Assembly (NCBI RefSeq): GCF_036786105.1 | Contig: NZ_DAIQRQ010000008.1 | Span: 1-64,000, forward strand | Reading direction: 5' to 3' | Origin: Ohtaekwangia sp036786105 | GTDB taxonomy: Bacteria; Bacteroidota; Bacteroidia; Cytophagales; Cyclobacteriaceae | Length of the DNA: 64,000 bases | Part shown: piece after piece, positions 35,118 to 44,676 of the stretch | Layout: the number at the start of each line of letters is the position of its first letter | Position numbering within the stretch: the first letter of the stretch is position 1 | The notes under the pieces: model-generated | Databases searched by the model: none | The model's input: only the letters and a program-made list of their open reading frames with translations | Told to the model about the DNA's origin: nothing | Translations under genes and position numbers: made by a program

Positions 35118-35225
35118 CCTGTTTCTGCGGGCGGTGTAAGATGGACCGCCAAAACGGTTTTTGAATTTTGTAGTTTGGTATTTGATTTGCGTAAACATAA
35201 CTTGTAAACTAAAATTTCGATTGAT

Positions 35226-35795
35226 ATGAAAAAACTTACCTATTCTACCTTTATGCTGATCGCGCTGGGTGGAGCATTTATGATAGGCTGTAAGAGCAAA
35301 CAAAAAGCTGCTCCTACGGGAGAAAAAGAAGTGGTTGTACCTTGCTCTGGTCCTGATTACTTTACAACGTCTAAATTCTTCAGAGCCAACTCTATCGGCG
35401 AAAGCATGGACCAGGTGACTTCCAAGAAGAAAGCGCTTGCCAATGCACGTGCAGAACTCGCAGCCAGTATTCAGACAACTGTTAAAGCTGTTACGGATAA
35501 CTACACCAACTCACGCGAAATGAACAATAAGGAGCAGGTAGAAGAACGCTTTGAGCAATTGAACCGTGAGATCGTGGACCAGAAGCTTACAGGTCTCAAG
35601 ACCATCTGCGAAAAACTCATGAAGACCGAAAGCGGTAACTATAAGACGTATATCGCTATAGAGCTTTCTGCAGAAGACCTGGTAGCCACGTACAACGAGC
35701 GCCTCTCCAAAGACGATCGTCTGAAGATTGACTACGACTACGAGAAGTTCAAGGAAACGTTTGAGAAAGAAATGGAGAAAATGGGCAATAACTAA
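35226..35795 (+). CDS. LPP20-like lipoprotein
   Basis: 189 residues with lipobox MIGC (Cys22) and a helical LPP20-type core (FRANSIGESMDQVTSKKKALANARAELA) ending in a charged helix. Shorter relative of the preceding lipoprotein; the pair probably works together at the outer membrane. A strong terminator (35818) ends the unit. Function unknown. Confidence 0.78.
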   Translation: MKKLTYSTFMLIALGGAFMIGCKSKQKAAPTGEKEVVVPCSGPDYFTTSKFFRANSIGESMDQVTSKKKALANARAELAASIQTTVKAVTDNYTNSREMNNKEQVEERFEQLNREIVDQKLTGLKTICEKLMKTESGNYKTYIAIELSAEDLVATYNERLSKDDRLKIDYDYEKFKETFEKEMEKMGNN

Positions 35796-35817
35796 TTTTT
35801 TCAATTATCCCATACAG

Positions 35818-35847
35818 AAGCCACCGCACGGTGGCTTTTTCTTTTTA
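35818..35847 (+). terminator. Terminator after the LPP20 pair
   Basis: A 9-bp stem (AAGCCACCG with CGGTGGCTT) with a very tight loop and a T-rich tail, 22 bp after the stop. Confidence 0.8.
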
Positions 35848-35894
35848 TACTGCTGAATAAAAGTAAATATATAGTTAATCTTGTAAAAAGACTT

Positions 35895-36299
35895 ATGGCA
35901 GGTTATTCAGGCACCCCTCTCTTGAAGAAGCTTGGTATAAAGCCCGGATTCAGCATGTTTATACTGCAGGCTCCGGAAGGCTATATCGATTGGCTTTCAC
36001 CTTTGCCGGAAGACGTTTTGGTGCAGCGCTCATTGAAAGGAGAGTTTGATTTTATTCATCTCTTTGTAAAAGACCAGCAGGTATTTGAGAAGGAGTTTGT
36101 GAAGAGCAAACAACATCTTAAAAAGACCGGCATGCTGTGGATATCATGGCCCAAGAAATCATCGAAAGTGCCTACCACGCTGGATGAAAATATAATCCGT
36201 GAATTTGGCCTTGAAGAAGGACTTGTTGATGTAAAGGTTTGTGCCGTAAATGATGTATGGTCGGGTTTGAAGTTTGTTGTTAGACTCAAAGATCGATGA
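35895..36299 (+). CDS. DUF3052 family protein
   Basis: 134 residues of alpha/beta sequence beginning GYSGTPLLKKLGIKPG and ending NDVWSGLKFVVRLKDR, the pattern of DUF3052. Members resemble a small Rossmann-like methyltransferase remnant without cofactor residues; no function is established. The last 4 bp overlap the start of the J-domain gene (ATGA), so the two are translated together. Confidence 0.8.
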   Translation: MAGYSGTPLLKKLGIKPGFSMFILQAPEGYIDWLSPLPEDVLVQRSLKGEFDFIHLFVKDQQVFEKEFVKSKQHLKKTGMLWISWPKKSSKVPTTLDENIIREFGLEEGLVDVKVCAVNDVWSGLKFVVRLKDR

Positions 36300-37069
36300 A
36301 AGATTATTATAGTATACTTGGGGTTCACACAACAGCACACATAGCGGAGATAAAACGAGCTTACCGCAGACTGGCCGTGCAATATCATCCGGATAAAAAT
36401 CCGGATCCTCGGGCGCATGCTATATTTCAGGAGATCAATGAAGCGTACGATGTACTCAGCGACCCGGTAAAGAAGTGGGAGTATGATTCACGCATGCAGA
36501 GTTCGTTTACAACGGTAGCACAAGAACAGGGGCCTGCAAGACCTCAGCATCGTGATCCGGCCTATCATCGCAGGAGGAGGCCACCTGCCGGGTTCAAAAG
36601 TGAGAAGCAACGCATGCGCGAATTTATGCAACAGTGTATTCCGTATGTGCAATGGCTATGCTATGCAGCGCTTGTGATAACCATTCTCTTTGCTATCGAT
36701 TATTTCCTTCCCTATAAAACGCGAAACGAGAAAATCGTAGATGGTTATTTTGTGCGGGGGAAAAATGCATTCACCGTTATCATCACAGAATCCGGTAAGA
36801 AAATAAAAATATATACCGGTGTCAGCGGAGGCCCGGGCGATATGATACAGTACGAAGAAACATGGGTATACGGTACCGTTATGTATCTTGTGGAAGGTGC
36901 CGATCATAAACGCCTGGCGTATGTATACCGCGGACTTATTATTTTCCCGCTGGCACTTTTAGGAACGGCCATTGCGGCCGTAGTGAGGCGAAGAAATACT
37001 GAGTTTTATTTCAATGCGTGCGTGGTGTGTGGCATTCTGCTGATCATTAATTTATACTTACTTTTGTGA
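36296..37069 (+). CDS. J-domain membrane protein
   Basis: 257 residues: an N-terminal DnaJ domain (1-66) with the HPD motif in VQYHPDKNPDP, a basic linker, then membrane helices (about residues 120-140 and 215-255) separated by a beta-rich loop. It could recruit DnaK to the inner membrane. It has none of the Gly/Phe or zinc regions of DnaJ proper. Overlaps DUF3052 by 4 bp and is followed after 3 bp by the SUI1 factor, so all three are one operon. Confidence 0.85.
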   Translation: MKDYYSILGVHTTAHIAEIKRAYRRLAVQYHPDKNPDPRAHAIFQEINEAYDVLSDPVKKWEYDSRMQSSFTTVAQEQGPARPQHRDPAYHRRRRPPAGFKSEKQRMREFMQQCIPYVQWLCYAALVITILFAIDYFLPYKTRNEKIVDGYFVRGKNAFTVIITESGKKIKIYTGVSGGPGDMIQYEETWVYGTVMYLVEGADHKRLAYVYRGLIIFPLALLGTAIAAVVRRRNTEFYFNACVVCGILLIINLYLLL

Positions 37070-37072
37070 GCT

Positions 37073-37420
37073 ATGAGTAAAAAGAACGACTGGAAAAAAC
37101 GCGATGGCATTGTATACTCTACGTCATCCGATTTTGAATATTCATATCAGCAGAACGAAGAAGCCGCTACGTTGCCTCCCCAGCAACAGAATCTGAAAGT
37201 AATGCTTGATAAAAGTGGAAGAGCTGGCAAGCAGGTAACACTGGTATCGGGCTTTGTAGGTACAGCAGCCGACCTGGAATCGCTCACCAAAACCATCAAA
37301 ACAAAATGTGGCGTAGGCGGCTCTTCCAAAGACGGAGAGATACTTATCCAGGGAGACGTACGCGACAAAGTAGTGCAGCTATTGGTAAAAGAGGGCTATA
37401 AAGCCAAACGATCCGGCTAA
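37073..37420 (+). CDS. SUI1/eIF1-like translation factor (YciH family)
   Basis: 115 residues; the C-terminal 80 form the SUI1 domain (KQVTLVSGFVGT, LKTKCGVGGSSKDGEILIQGD). Bacterial homologues (YciH) influence start-codon fidelity in initiation. The N-terminal part is polar and disordered. Last gene of the DUF3052/J-domain/SUI1 operon. Confidence 0.9.
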   Translation: MSKKNDWKKRDGIVYSTSSDFEYSYQQNEEAATLPPQQQNLKVMLDKSGRAGKQVTLVSGFVGTAADLESLTKTIKTKCGVGGSSKDGEILIQGDVRDKVVQLLVKEGYKAKRSG

Positions 37421-37455
37421 ACTTTGAGCTTTAAACTTTGAATTTTTTGCCTTTA
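37421..37455 (+). repeat. Heptad array ACTTTGA
   Basis: ACTTTGA, GCTTTAA, ACTTTGA, ATTTTTT in 7-nt register right after the SUI1 stop. Confidence 0.6.
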
Positions 37456-37544
37456 CCCTAAGCCAAAGCCCTCACCTTTTCTTTGAGCGGTTTGATCTTC
37501 CGTAGAAAACCTGTTTTATTGCCCTATACCAAAATCTGAATTCA

Positions 37545-39248
37545 ATGAAGAATCGCTACTCATGGGGCAGGATGTACCTGCTAGTAAGTTTGCTGTTCGT
37601 ATCTGTGATGCTCTATGCGCAGGAAGAACGCGATCTTAAACCCGTTAGCCGGACGTATGCGCTCACCAACGTTAATATCGTTCAGGCCCCGGGAAGAAAA
37701 GTGGATATGGCCACTCTTATCATCAAAGACGGCCTTATCAAAGCCGTAGGAAAAAATATATCGATCCCTCCGGAAGCCATCATTATCAAAGCCGATAGCC
37801 TATATGTATATGCCGGTTTTATCGATGGTCTCTCCCGCACAGGCGTTATCAAGCCTAAGGAAGAAAACAAAGAACGTCCGAAAGATCCAGGCAATCCACC
37901 CGCAGAGCGTGCCGGTATCACACCGCAGCTCGATGTTCGTAATTTTTTAAGTGCTTCCGATAAATCAGTTGAAGACCTGCGCTCACTCGGATTTACCACG
38001 GCACATGTAGTGCCGTATGGTGGCATGCTGCCAGGGAACGGGGCTATCATTCAACTTACCGGTAAAGCGCCTGATGATATGGTGCTCATAGAAGAATCAT
38101 CTTTTTACTCGGAGCTTACTCCTGCCGAGCGGGTATATCCAGCCACTACTATGGCGGTGATCGCCAAGTGGCGCGAGCTATACCGCCAGGCAGCGCTGGA
38201 GAAAAACTATGCAACGCTATATGCGTCCAATCGCAGCGGACTGGAGCGCCCGTCATCCAGCCGGTTGCTGGAACCATTTTACCCGGTTATTGATAAACGT
38301 ACACCGGTGTTATTCAAAGCTGAAAAAATATGGGATATACACCGCGTACTGGGCCTTCAGAAAGATTTGGGTTTTTCGTTGATCCTTGCCGGAGTAAAAG
38401 AAGGCTGGGAGGTTACCGGTAAGCTCAAATCATCAGGCGCCAGAATATTTTTAAGTCTTGACTTGCCGGAAGAAAAGAAAGAAGACAAGAAGGATGAGAA
38501 AAAAGATGATAAGAAAGAAGACAAGAAGGATGTTCCAAAGACGATGACGGATGCGGAGAAAGAAGCTCTTGAAAAACGCAAGGCAGAGTCTATCGCTAAC
38601 TATGTATCGCAGGCTGTAGCGTTTCAGAAGGCCGGTATACCGTTCGGTTTTTCAACACTCGATGCGAAATTAAAAGATATACAGGCGAACCTTCGCCGGA
38701 TTATCAAAGCGGGTCTTACAGAAGATCAGGCTTTGGCAGCACTTACTACTACGCCGGCACAATTGCTGGGATTGAGTGATCGCCTCGGCTCTGTAGATGC
38801 CGGAAAGATTGCCAATCTCGTAGTGAGCAGCAAACCATACTTCAATGAAAAATCGAAAGTGAAGTATGTATTTGTAGAAGGTACACTCTATAAGATTGAA
38901 TCGTCTGATGCAAAGAAAGATGCATCGATTGTACTGGAAGGAGAGTGGAGCGTAACAGCCGATACGCCACAGGGAAAGCGTGAATCTGTCGTTACTATCA
39001 GGAAAGAGGGCGATAAATATAGCGGCAAAATTTCCGGTGCACGGTTCCCGCAGGCGCAAGACCTCGAAGAGGTTACACTGGACGGTAACAAGCTGAAATA
39101 TACCTTTACCATTACCGAAGGCGGTAACACCATGAAAATAACCGTAGAGGCTACAGTAGAAGGAACCACCTTTAAAGGAACTGCCGCTGCTGGTCAGTTT
39201 GGAAATATACCGGTAGAAGGCAAGAAGAAACCTCAGCTAAAACCATAA
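37545..39248 (+). CDS. Amidohydrolase-fold protein without metal ligands
   Basis: 567-residue secreted protein: signal peptide (about 1-26), amidohydrolase-like beta and barrel domains, a very Lys/Glu/Asp-rich linker (about residues 308-330), then the C-terminal composite part of the fold (LLGLSDRLGSVDAGKIANLVV) and an extra ~120-residue beta domain. Where active enzymes have HxH after the first strand (PGxIDxHxH), it has AGFIDGLSRTG, so it cannot bind metal in the usual way. First of three tandem paralogues spaced 10-11 bp. Role unknown; it may be a structural partner of the middle gene. Confidence 0.82.
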   Translation: MKNRYSWGRMYLLVSLLFVSVMLYAQEERDLKPVSRTYALTNVNIVQAPGRKVDMATLIIKDGLIKAVGKNISIPPEAIIIKADSLYVYAGFIDGLSRTGVIKPKEENKERPKDPGNPPAERAGITPQLDVRNFLSASDKSVEDLRSLGFTTAHVVPYGGMLPGNGAIIQLTGKAPDDMVLIEESSFYSELTPAERVYPATTMAVIAKWRELYRQAALEKNYATLYASNRSGLERPSSSRLLEPFYPVIDKRTPVLFKAEKIWDIHRVLGLQKDLGFSLILAGVKEGWEVTGKLKSSGARIFLSLDLPEEKKEDKKDEKKDDKKEDKKDVPKTMTDAEKEALEKRKAESIANYVSQAVAFQKAGIPFGFSTLDAKLKDIQANLRRIIKAGLTEDQALAALTTTPAQLLGLSDRLGSVDAGKIANLVVSSKPYFNEKSKVKYVFVEGTLYKIESSDAKKDASIVLEGEWSVTADTPQGKRESVVTIRKEGDKYSGKISGARFPQAQDLEEVTLDGNKLKYTFTITEGGNTMKITVEATVEGTTFKGTAAAGQFGNIPVEGKKKPQLKP

Positions 39249-39258
39249 AACAGCAAGT

Positions 39259-40623
39259 ATGAAGAAATTACTATTAATCATGGTGCTGGCTGTAAATGTT
39301 ACGCTGGCACAGGAACGGGGAAATATACTGATCAGGAATGCTACTGTGCTTACCATTACAAAAGGTGTGTTGGAGAATACCGATGTGCTTGTAAAGGATG
39401 GAAAGATCAGCCAGCTGGGAAAAAATATAGCAACGCCGGCCGGGTATAAAGTAATTGATGCCACCGGTATGTATGTAATGCCCGGCATTATTGATGCGCA
39501 CTCGCACCAAGGTATAGATGATGTAAACGAAGCTACTAACCCGGTGACTTCCGAAGTAAATGTGGGCGATGTTATCAACCCCGGAGAGATTACGTTGTAT
39601 CGTGCACTGGCGGGCGGTGTTACAACGATACATTCCATGCACGGTTCGGCCAATGCTATAGGAGGCCAGTGTGAAACGATCAAGCTGCGTTATGGCGTGC
39701 GCGATCCCGAAGGACTTCGCATGGAGGGTGCACCGCGCACCATCAAGTTTGCACTTGGTGAAAATCCGACCCGTGTTCATGGTGCAGGAAGTAACATTGT
39801 ACCGCGCACTCGCATGGGAGTTGAATTTGTAATGCGTGAATCGTTCTCAAAAGCAAAAGAATATATAGCCGCATGGGATGTCTATAACAAAGCGAAAGCA
39901 CAGAAAGGCTTCCGTGGCGCTCCGCCGGAGTATAATTACCGTCTCGAAACACTGGGCGAAATATTAAAAGGCAACATCATCATCCATTGCCACAGTTACC
40001 GTGCCGATGAAATATACATGATGCTGAACGTGTGCAAAGACTTTGGCATAAAGAAGATTGTATTTCAACACGTGAACGAAGGATTTAAAGTAGCACCGGA
40101 ACTGGCTGCGTATGGTGCCATGGCATCGGTATTCTCCGACTGGTGGTCGTATAAATTTGAAGTATATTATTCAACGGCATACAATGCTGCGATCCTTACA
40201 AAAAATGGTGTAACCACTTCCATCAACTCAGACGATGGTGAACTGATGCGGCACCTGTATCACGAAGCTGCGAAGACGCAAAAGTATGGTGCTCTTACCG
40301 ATGATGAAGCGCTCGCGCTGATCACGATCAATCCTGCCCGTCAGTTGGGCATTGAGAATCGCGTAGGCTCCATTGAAGTAGGTAAAGATGCAGATATAGC
40401 AATCTTCAAAGGTCATCCGTTATCAACCTATACCATCCCTATGACAACACTGGTAGACGGTGTGGTTCGTTTCGATCGTGAAAAGGATGCTGACGATATG
40501 CGTTTGTATGTAGACCCCAAGCAGGAGATTGAAGTTGCTACGTTTACCGACCGTGATCACGAACACGAACATTGCATGGAAGGAGCTGAAGAGAATTTTG
40601 AAACCATCTTTAATATTCACTAG
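39259..40623 (+). CDS. Amidohydrolase with intact metal site
   Basis: 454-residue exported enzyme (signal peptide about 1-18). It carries HxH in PGIIDAHSHQG (His near 84 and 86), the strand histidines in IIIHCHSYR and FQHVNEGF, and the Asp in NSDDGELMRHL, as expected for a metal-dependent amidohydrolase of the imidazolonepropionase/dipeptidase type. The C-terminus is rich in His/Glu (DRDHEHEHCMEGAEE), perhaps a metal-handling tail. Middle gene of a three-gene operon. Substrate unknown. Confidence 0.87.
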   Translation: MKKLLLIMVLAVNVTLAQERGNILIRNATVLTITKGVLENTDVLVKDGKISQLGKNIATPAGYKVIDATGMYVMPGIIDAHSHQGIDDVNEATNPVTSEVNVGDVINPGEITLYRALAGGVTTIHSMHGSANAIGGQCETIKLRYGVRDPEGLRMEGAPRTIKFALGENPTRVHGAGSNIVPRTRMGVEFVMRESFSKAKEYIAAWDVYNKAKAQKGFRGAPPEYNYRLETLGEILKGNIIIHCHSYRADEIYMMLNVCKDFGIKKIVFQHVNEGFKVAPELAAYGAMASVFSDWWSYKFEVYYSTAYNAAILTKNGVTTSINSDDGELMRHLYHEAAKTQKYGALTDDEALALITINPARQLGIENRVGSIEVGKDADIAIFKGHPLSTYTIPMTTLVDGVVRFDREKDADDMRLYVDPKQEIEVATFTDRDHEHEHCMEGAEENFETIFNIH

Positions 40624-40634
40624 CACAACGCATC

Positions 40635-41936
40635 ATGAAACGAATACTCTATTTTATTTTGATCCTGGTGTGTGCCGGAATGTTCAGTGTACAGGCACAA
40701 TCACCCAAAGCTATAGATGGCACATTTGCGTTAACCAATGCTACCATTGAAACTGTAACGAAAGGGGTTATACAAAACGGCACGGTAATCATCAGCAAAG
40801 GAAAGATTGCAGCGGTGGGTACAAATATACCTATACCTGCAGGAGCAGAAGTGATCGATTGCAAGGGGCAGTGGATATACCCGGGTATGATCGACAGCAA
40901 CACGCAACTCGGTTTGAGTGAAGTTGCCTCGGACCAACGCACGCGCGACTTTGAAGAAGTTGGTGATATCATTCCGCAAGTGCGTGCAATCACCGCAGTC
41001 AATCCTAATTCAGCACTGATACCGGTAACACGCATCAGTGGCGTAACGACTGTGATTGCTTCACCGCGTGGTAGTCTCATCTCCGGAACGGCAGCGTTGA
41101 TCGATCTTCACGGCTATACACCTGATCAGATGTTTGCAGGCTTTGAAGGTGTTGTCATGACTTTCCCCGATGCGGGCAGGCGTGGTTTCTTCGATCGCAG
41201 AACCGATGAAGAGCTGAAGAAAGATTACGATAAAAAACTGAACAAGCTAAACGAAGCGTGGGACAAAGCCGTGCAGTATCACAAGATCGATTCAGCATCG
41301 AAATCTAAAGGCATTACGTATTATCCGGAGATGCAGGCGCTGTTGCCCGTAGTTCGTGGCGAGCGTGCGTTACTTATTCAGGCGAATGCCGCAAAAGATA
41401 TACTCAATGCATTGAAGTGGGTAAAAGATAAAAAAATAAAGAAAGTAATCTTAACCGGTGTAGCCGAAGGTTGGCGCGTTGCAGACGAGATTGCCAAAGC
41501 AAATATACCGGTGCTCGCAGGGCCGGTGCTCGACCTGCCTTCCCGCGATTATGATCGTTATGACAAAGCGTATGCAAACCCGGGCCTGATGAAAAAGGCC
41601 GGTGTAAAAGTAGCGCTGTGTACACAAGAAGATCGCGGTAACGTTCGTAACCTGCCATACCATGCAGCTTTCGCAGCTGCGTATGGCATGGGCCGTGAAG
41701 AGGCGCTGAAGTCTGTAACCATTGTTCCGGCAGAGATCTTTGGCGTGGCCGATCGCATGGGCTCTATCGAAGTTGGTAAAAATGCAACGTTGTTTATCTG
41801 TGATGGCGATCCCTTCGAGACGAAGACGAACATCAAACAGGTATTTATTGACGGATGGAAGATTCCGATGGTAAGCCGCCAGACAGAATTATACGATGAG
41901 TTCCTGAAACGCGAGCCAGGTTTAAGCAAGAACTGA
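40635..41936 (+). CDS. Amidohydrolase-fold protein without HxH
   Basis: 433-residue exported protein (signal peptide about 1-21), closely similar in layout to the first of the trio. The expected HxH site is MIDSNTQLGL, so the metal ligands are missing. The C-terminal composite domain (FGVADRMGSIEVGKNATLFI) is conserved. Last of the three genes, followed by a strong terminator at 41991. Probably a pseudoenzyme partner of the active middle protein. Confidence 0.82.
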   Translation: MKRILYFILILVCAGMFSVQAQSPKAIDGTFALTNATIETVTKGVIQNGTVIISKGKIAAVGTNIPIPAGAEVIDCKGQWIYPGMIDSNTQLGLSEVASDQRTRDFEEVGDIIPQVRAITAVNPNSALIPVTRISGVTTVIASPRGSLISGTAALIDLHGYTPDQMFAGFEGVVMTFPDAGRRGFFDRRTDEELKKDYDKKLNKLNEAWDKAVQYHKIDSASKSKGITYYPEMQALLPVVRGERALLIQANAAKDILNALKWVKDKKIKKVILTGVAEGWRVADEIAKANIPVLAGPVLDLPSRDYDRYDKAYANPGLMKKAGVKVALCTQEDRGNVRNLPYHAAFAAAYGMGREEALKSVTIVPAEIFGVADRMGSIEVGKNATLFICDGDPFETKTNIKQVFIDGWKIPMVSRQTELYDEFLKREPGLSKN

Positions 41937-41990
41937 TTTATAGGGTAAAGTTAGCTTCATCTTAAAGTTTCATTAAAAATTTATTGAGAG

Positions 41991-42025
41991 GCCGTCCTGA
42001 TTTTTCAGGGCGGCTTTCTTTTTTT
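41991..42025 (+). terminator. Terminator of the amidohydrolase operon
   Basis: A 10-bp stem (41991-42000 with 42005-42014, one G-T pair), 4-nt loop and TTTCTTTTTTT. Its position also argues for the later yitT start. Confidence 0.85.
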
Positions 42026-42037
42026 AAATTGAAGAAT

Positions 42038-42949
42038 ATGTCAACACAGCAACGATTATCAGAATTAAAAGCACTGCGCGTCAGGAAGATTTCCATCATT
42101 CGTGCTGTTAAAGACACCGTTTTTATTTCGTTGGGTGTTCTTTGTGCCGCGTTTGGTTTGAAAGGATTCTTGCTGCCTAACGATTTTCTGGATGGTGGTG
42201 TAATGGGTATATCGCTGCTCACGAATGTGCTTACGGATATAGATCTTTCTTATCTCGTTGTGTTGATCAATATACCGTTTATTGTGGTGGGCTATAAACA
42301 GATCAGCAAGATCTTTGCCCTGAAGACGTTGATTGCTATAGCCGCACTGGCGCTTTGTTTAGCGGTGATCGAGTTTCCGCTCATTACGAATGATAAACTG
42401 TTGATCGCCTTCTTTGGAGGATTCTTCCTGGGCTGTGGTATAGGATTATCCATACGGGGCGGCAGCGTAATTGATGGAACCGAAGTGCTGGCTATATATG
42501 TGAGCCGAAATACAGCACTTACAGTAGGTGATATCATTCTTATTTTCAATATCGCTATATTCTCGGTGGCTGCGTATATGATTAATATAGAAACCGCACT
42601 CTATGCTATACTAACGTACCTCATTGCTTCGAAGACGGTTGATTTTGTTGTGCACGGTATAGAAGAATATACCAGTGTTATGATTGTATCAGAGAAAAGT
42701 GTTGAAATAAAAGATGCCATAACCGAACGCATGGGACGTGGCGTAACAATACTGAAAGGTAAAAGTGGTTTTGGCAAAACAGGTCACAGGGTAAAAGACC
42801 TCGATGTGATCTTCTCAGTAATAACACGCCTTGAATTGCAAAAGCTGAAAATGGAAATCGCGAAGATCGACCCTGACGCATTCGTGGTGGAGAACAGTGT
42901 AAATGATATAAAGGGCGGCATGATCAAGAAGCGGCCGTTATCAGAATAG
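42038..42949 (+). CDS. YitT family membrane protein
   Basis: About 303 residues: five to six hydrophobic helices (from VFISLGVLCAAFGLKGFLLP to about residue 200) carrying GGVMGIS and GGSVIDGTE signatures, then a C-terminal DUF2179 domain (TERMGRGVTILKGKSGF). The family is widespread but its transport or signalling role is not known. The ATG at 42038 is chosen because an upstream start would lie within the terminator. Confidence 0.87.
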   Translation: MSTQQRLSELKALRVRKISIIRAVKDTVFISLGVLCAAFGLKGFLLPNDFLDGGVMGISLLTNVLTDIDLSYLVVLINIPFIVVGYKQISKIFALKTLIAIAALALCLAVIEFPLITNDKLLIAFFGGFFLGCGIGLSIRGGSVIDGTEVLAIYVSRNTALTVGDIILIFNIAIFSVAAYMINIETALYAILTYLIASKTVDFVVHGIEEYTSVMIVSEKSVEIKDAITERMGRGVTILKGKSGFGKTGHRVKDLDVIFSVITRLELQKLKMEIAKIDPDAFVVENSVNDIKGGMIKKRPLSE

Positions 42950-42960
42950 GTGGTTGGGTT

Positions 42961-43058
42961 CCCACAGAATTACAGAAAAAATACAATTCGGGAAGACCGA
43001 AAGTATCTTTGTGAAACTTTGAGTCTTCTTTGTGTTCCTTTGTGCAACTGGATTTAAA
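42961..43058 (-). repeat. Dispersed intergenic repeat (inverse copy)
   Basis: In reverse orientation this sequence matches the tandem units at 49690-50010: CACAAAGAAGACTCAAAGTTTCACAAAG and ACTTTCGGTCTTCCCGAATTGTAT, ending in TTCTGTGGGA-type sequence. CTTTGTG units recur every 10-11 nt. Confidence 0.75.
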
Positions 43059-43087
43059 AACTGAAGGCCACCTAAAGGCAGCCTTCA
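43056..43087 (-). terminator. Terminator after the HtrA protease gene
   Basis: On the minus strand an 11-bp stem with two G-T pairs, a TTTA loop and a GTTTTT tail. Confidence 0.65.
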
Positions 43088-43121
43088 ATTTATACCTGGA
43101 AGCGAGTAGCTTATTATAGCT

Positions 43122-44573
43122 TTATCTGATCACAAATGGGATCTCCACTTGTTGCTTCGAGCTGTTTACGCCGTAAATATACCCGCGGCCTTTGAATTTT
43201 GTAAAGAACTCGCTGATCTCCTCAGGCTCTTTTACACGCTGGCGGTTGATCGCCACGATTGTGAAATTCTCAGGCAGTCCAATCTGTCGGAATATACTGT
43301 TGTCTTTGATCTTGAAAACTTTTACTCCGTATCGTGTGCCTTCCAGTTGGGCACCCAGTGAAGCATCGGTGAGTATCTTGCGCTTGATGATTTCGGTGGT
43401 ACCGTTCTGATTGACGAGTGTAAGCGTTACGGTATTGGGTTTGCCATCGCGGTAGTAGGTGAAAGTAATTTTATCACCGGGGTTATGATAGCTTAGCTCT
43501 TCTTCAAATTCACTCTGGCTGTTGACATCCACATTGTTGATCTTGGTAATAACATCGCCCAGCTTCAACCCGGCCTGCATAGCAGCACCTTCACGATCAA
43601 GTTGTTCGAGTAACACACCGTTGAAGCTTTTTACATTGGTAGGCAGATCGTATTTCTTGGCGTTCTCGTAATCGTACTCCACTACATTACCGCCAAAGAA
43701 TGCTTTTTGCGACACACCATACTTTACCAGGTCATTAAATACTTTCTTGGCAATATCGATCGGTATGGCAAATGCATAACCGGTATACGAACCTGTTCTC
43801 GAAAGTATAGCAGAGTTGATGCCCACCAGTTCGCCATTCTTGTTTACCAGCGCACCACCTGAGTTACCGGGGTTAATCGCGGCATCGGTCTGGATAAACG
43901 ATTCAATCGGAAATTTATCTTCCAATATACCAATGCGTCTTCCCTTGGCGCTCACAATACCTGCCGTTACAGTAGATGAAAGTGAATATGGATTTCCTAC
44001 CGCGATCACCCACTCGCCAACCTGCACCGTTTTAGAGCTGCCCAACGTTATAGCAGGCAGAGCATTTGCTTTGATCTTGATCACTGCCAAATCGGTGGAA
44101 GGGTCTGTGCCGATCAGTTCAGCAGGATATACCTGTTTGTTATAATTTACCTCAATGCGCTCCGCAGTTTCTACTACGTGGTTGTTGGTAACGATATAGC
44201 CATCGGTAGTAAAAATTACTCCCGAGCCACTGCTCACCTGCGTGCGATTGCCACCACCTTCGCCAAAGAACCAATCCCAATACGAATAGGAAACACCTTG
44301 CGAAATGCTATTGATATACACCACACTTTGGGTAGCTTTTGCAGCAGCGTCACTAAAGTCTACAGCGGCAGCAGGCACTGTAGTAGAGGATGACGATGGG
44401 GTTGTGTGACTGCCGGAAACCAACGGTTCTGCAGAGTCGTAACTGACTGTATTAAACTGAGCGTCACGCTGATTGCTGACAATCTCCGGTTTTACAACCA
44501 ATCGGTAAAAGGTATACGATCCGCCAAAACCGGCCAAAAAGGCAAGAACTATAATTTTAATGGTATTCTTCAT
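43122..44573 (-). CDS. degP: Periplasmic HtrA/DegP-type serine protease
   Basis: 483 residues. An N-terminal hydrophobic segment exports the protein, then a Ser/Thr-rich linker (48-65), a trypsin-like domain with catalytic triad His132 (TNNHVV), Asp161 (STDLAVI) and Ser238 (GNSGGA), and two PDZ domains. It degrades or refolds damaged envelope proteins. The N-terminal helix may remain as an anchor, as in DegS. Single gene with its own terminator, divergent from no immediate neighbour; Uma2 lies upstream on the same strand. Confidence 0.93.
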   Translation of the reverse strand: MKNTIKIIVLAFLAGFGGSYTFYRLVVKPEIVSNQRDAQFNTVSYDSAEPLVSGSHTTPSSSSTTVPAAAVDFSDAAAKATQSVVYINSISQGVSYSYWDWFFGEGGGNRTQVSSGSGVIFTTDGYIVTNNHVVETAERIEVNYNKQVYPAELIGTDPSTDLAVIKIKANALPAITLGSSKTVQVGEWVIAVGNPYSLSSTVTAGIVSAKGRRIGILEDKFPIESFIQTDAAINPGNSGGALVNKNGELVGINSAILSRTGSYTGYAFAIPIDIAKKVFNDLVKYGVSQKAFFGGNVVEYDYENAKKYDLPTNVKSFNGVLLEQLDREGAAMQAGLKLGDVITKINNVDVNSQSEFEEELSYHNPGDKITFTYYRDGKPNTVTLTLVNQNGTTEIIKRKILTDASLGAQLEGTRYGVKVFKIKDNSIFRQIGLPENFTIVAINRQRVKEPEEISEFFTKFKGRGYIYGVNSSKQQVEIPFVIR

Positions 44574-44676
44574 AGTGAAACGTTGAAAGCATGAATCATT
44601 CCAGATAGATGGAAAGTTATTTCGAAAAGTTGAAGGTTATGAAAATTTAACTGCGATTGCAGGGAAGAAGTTTTAA

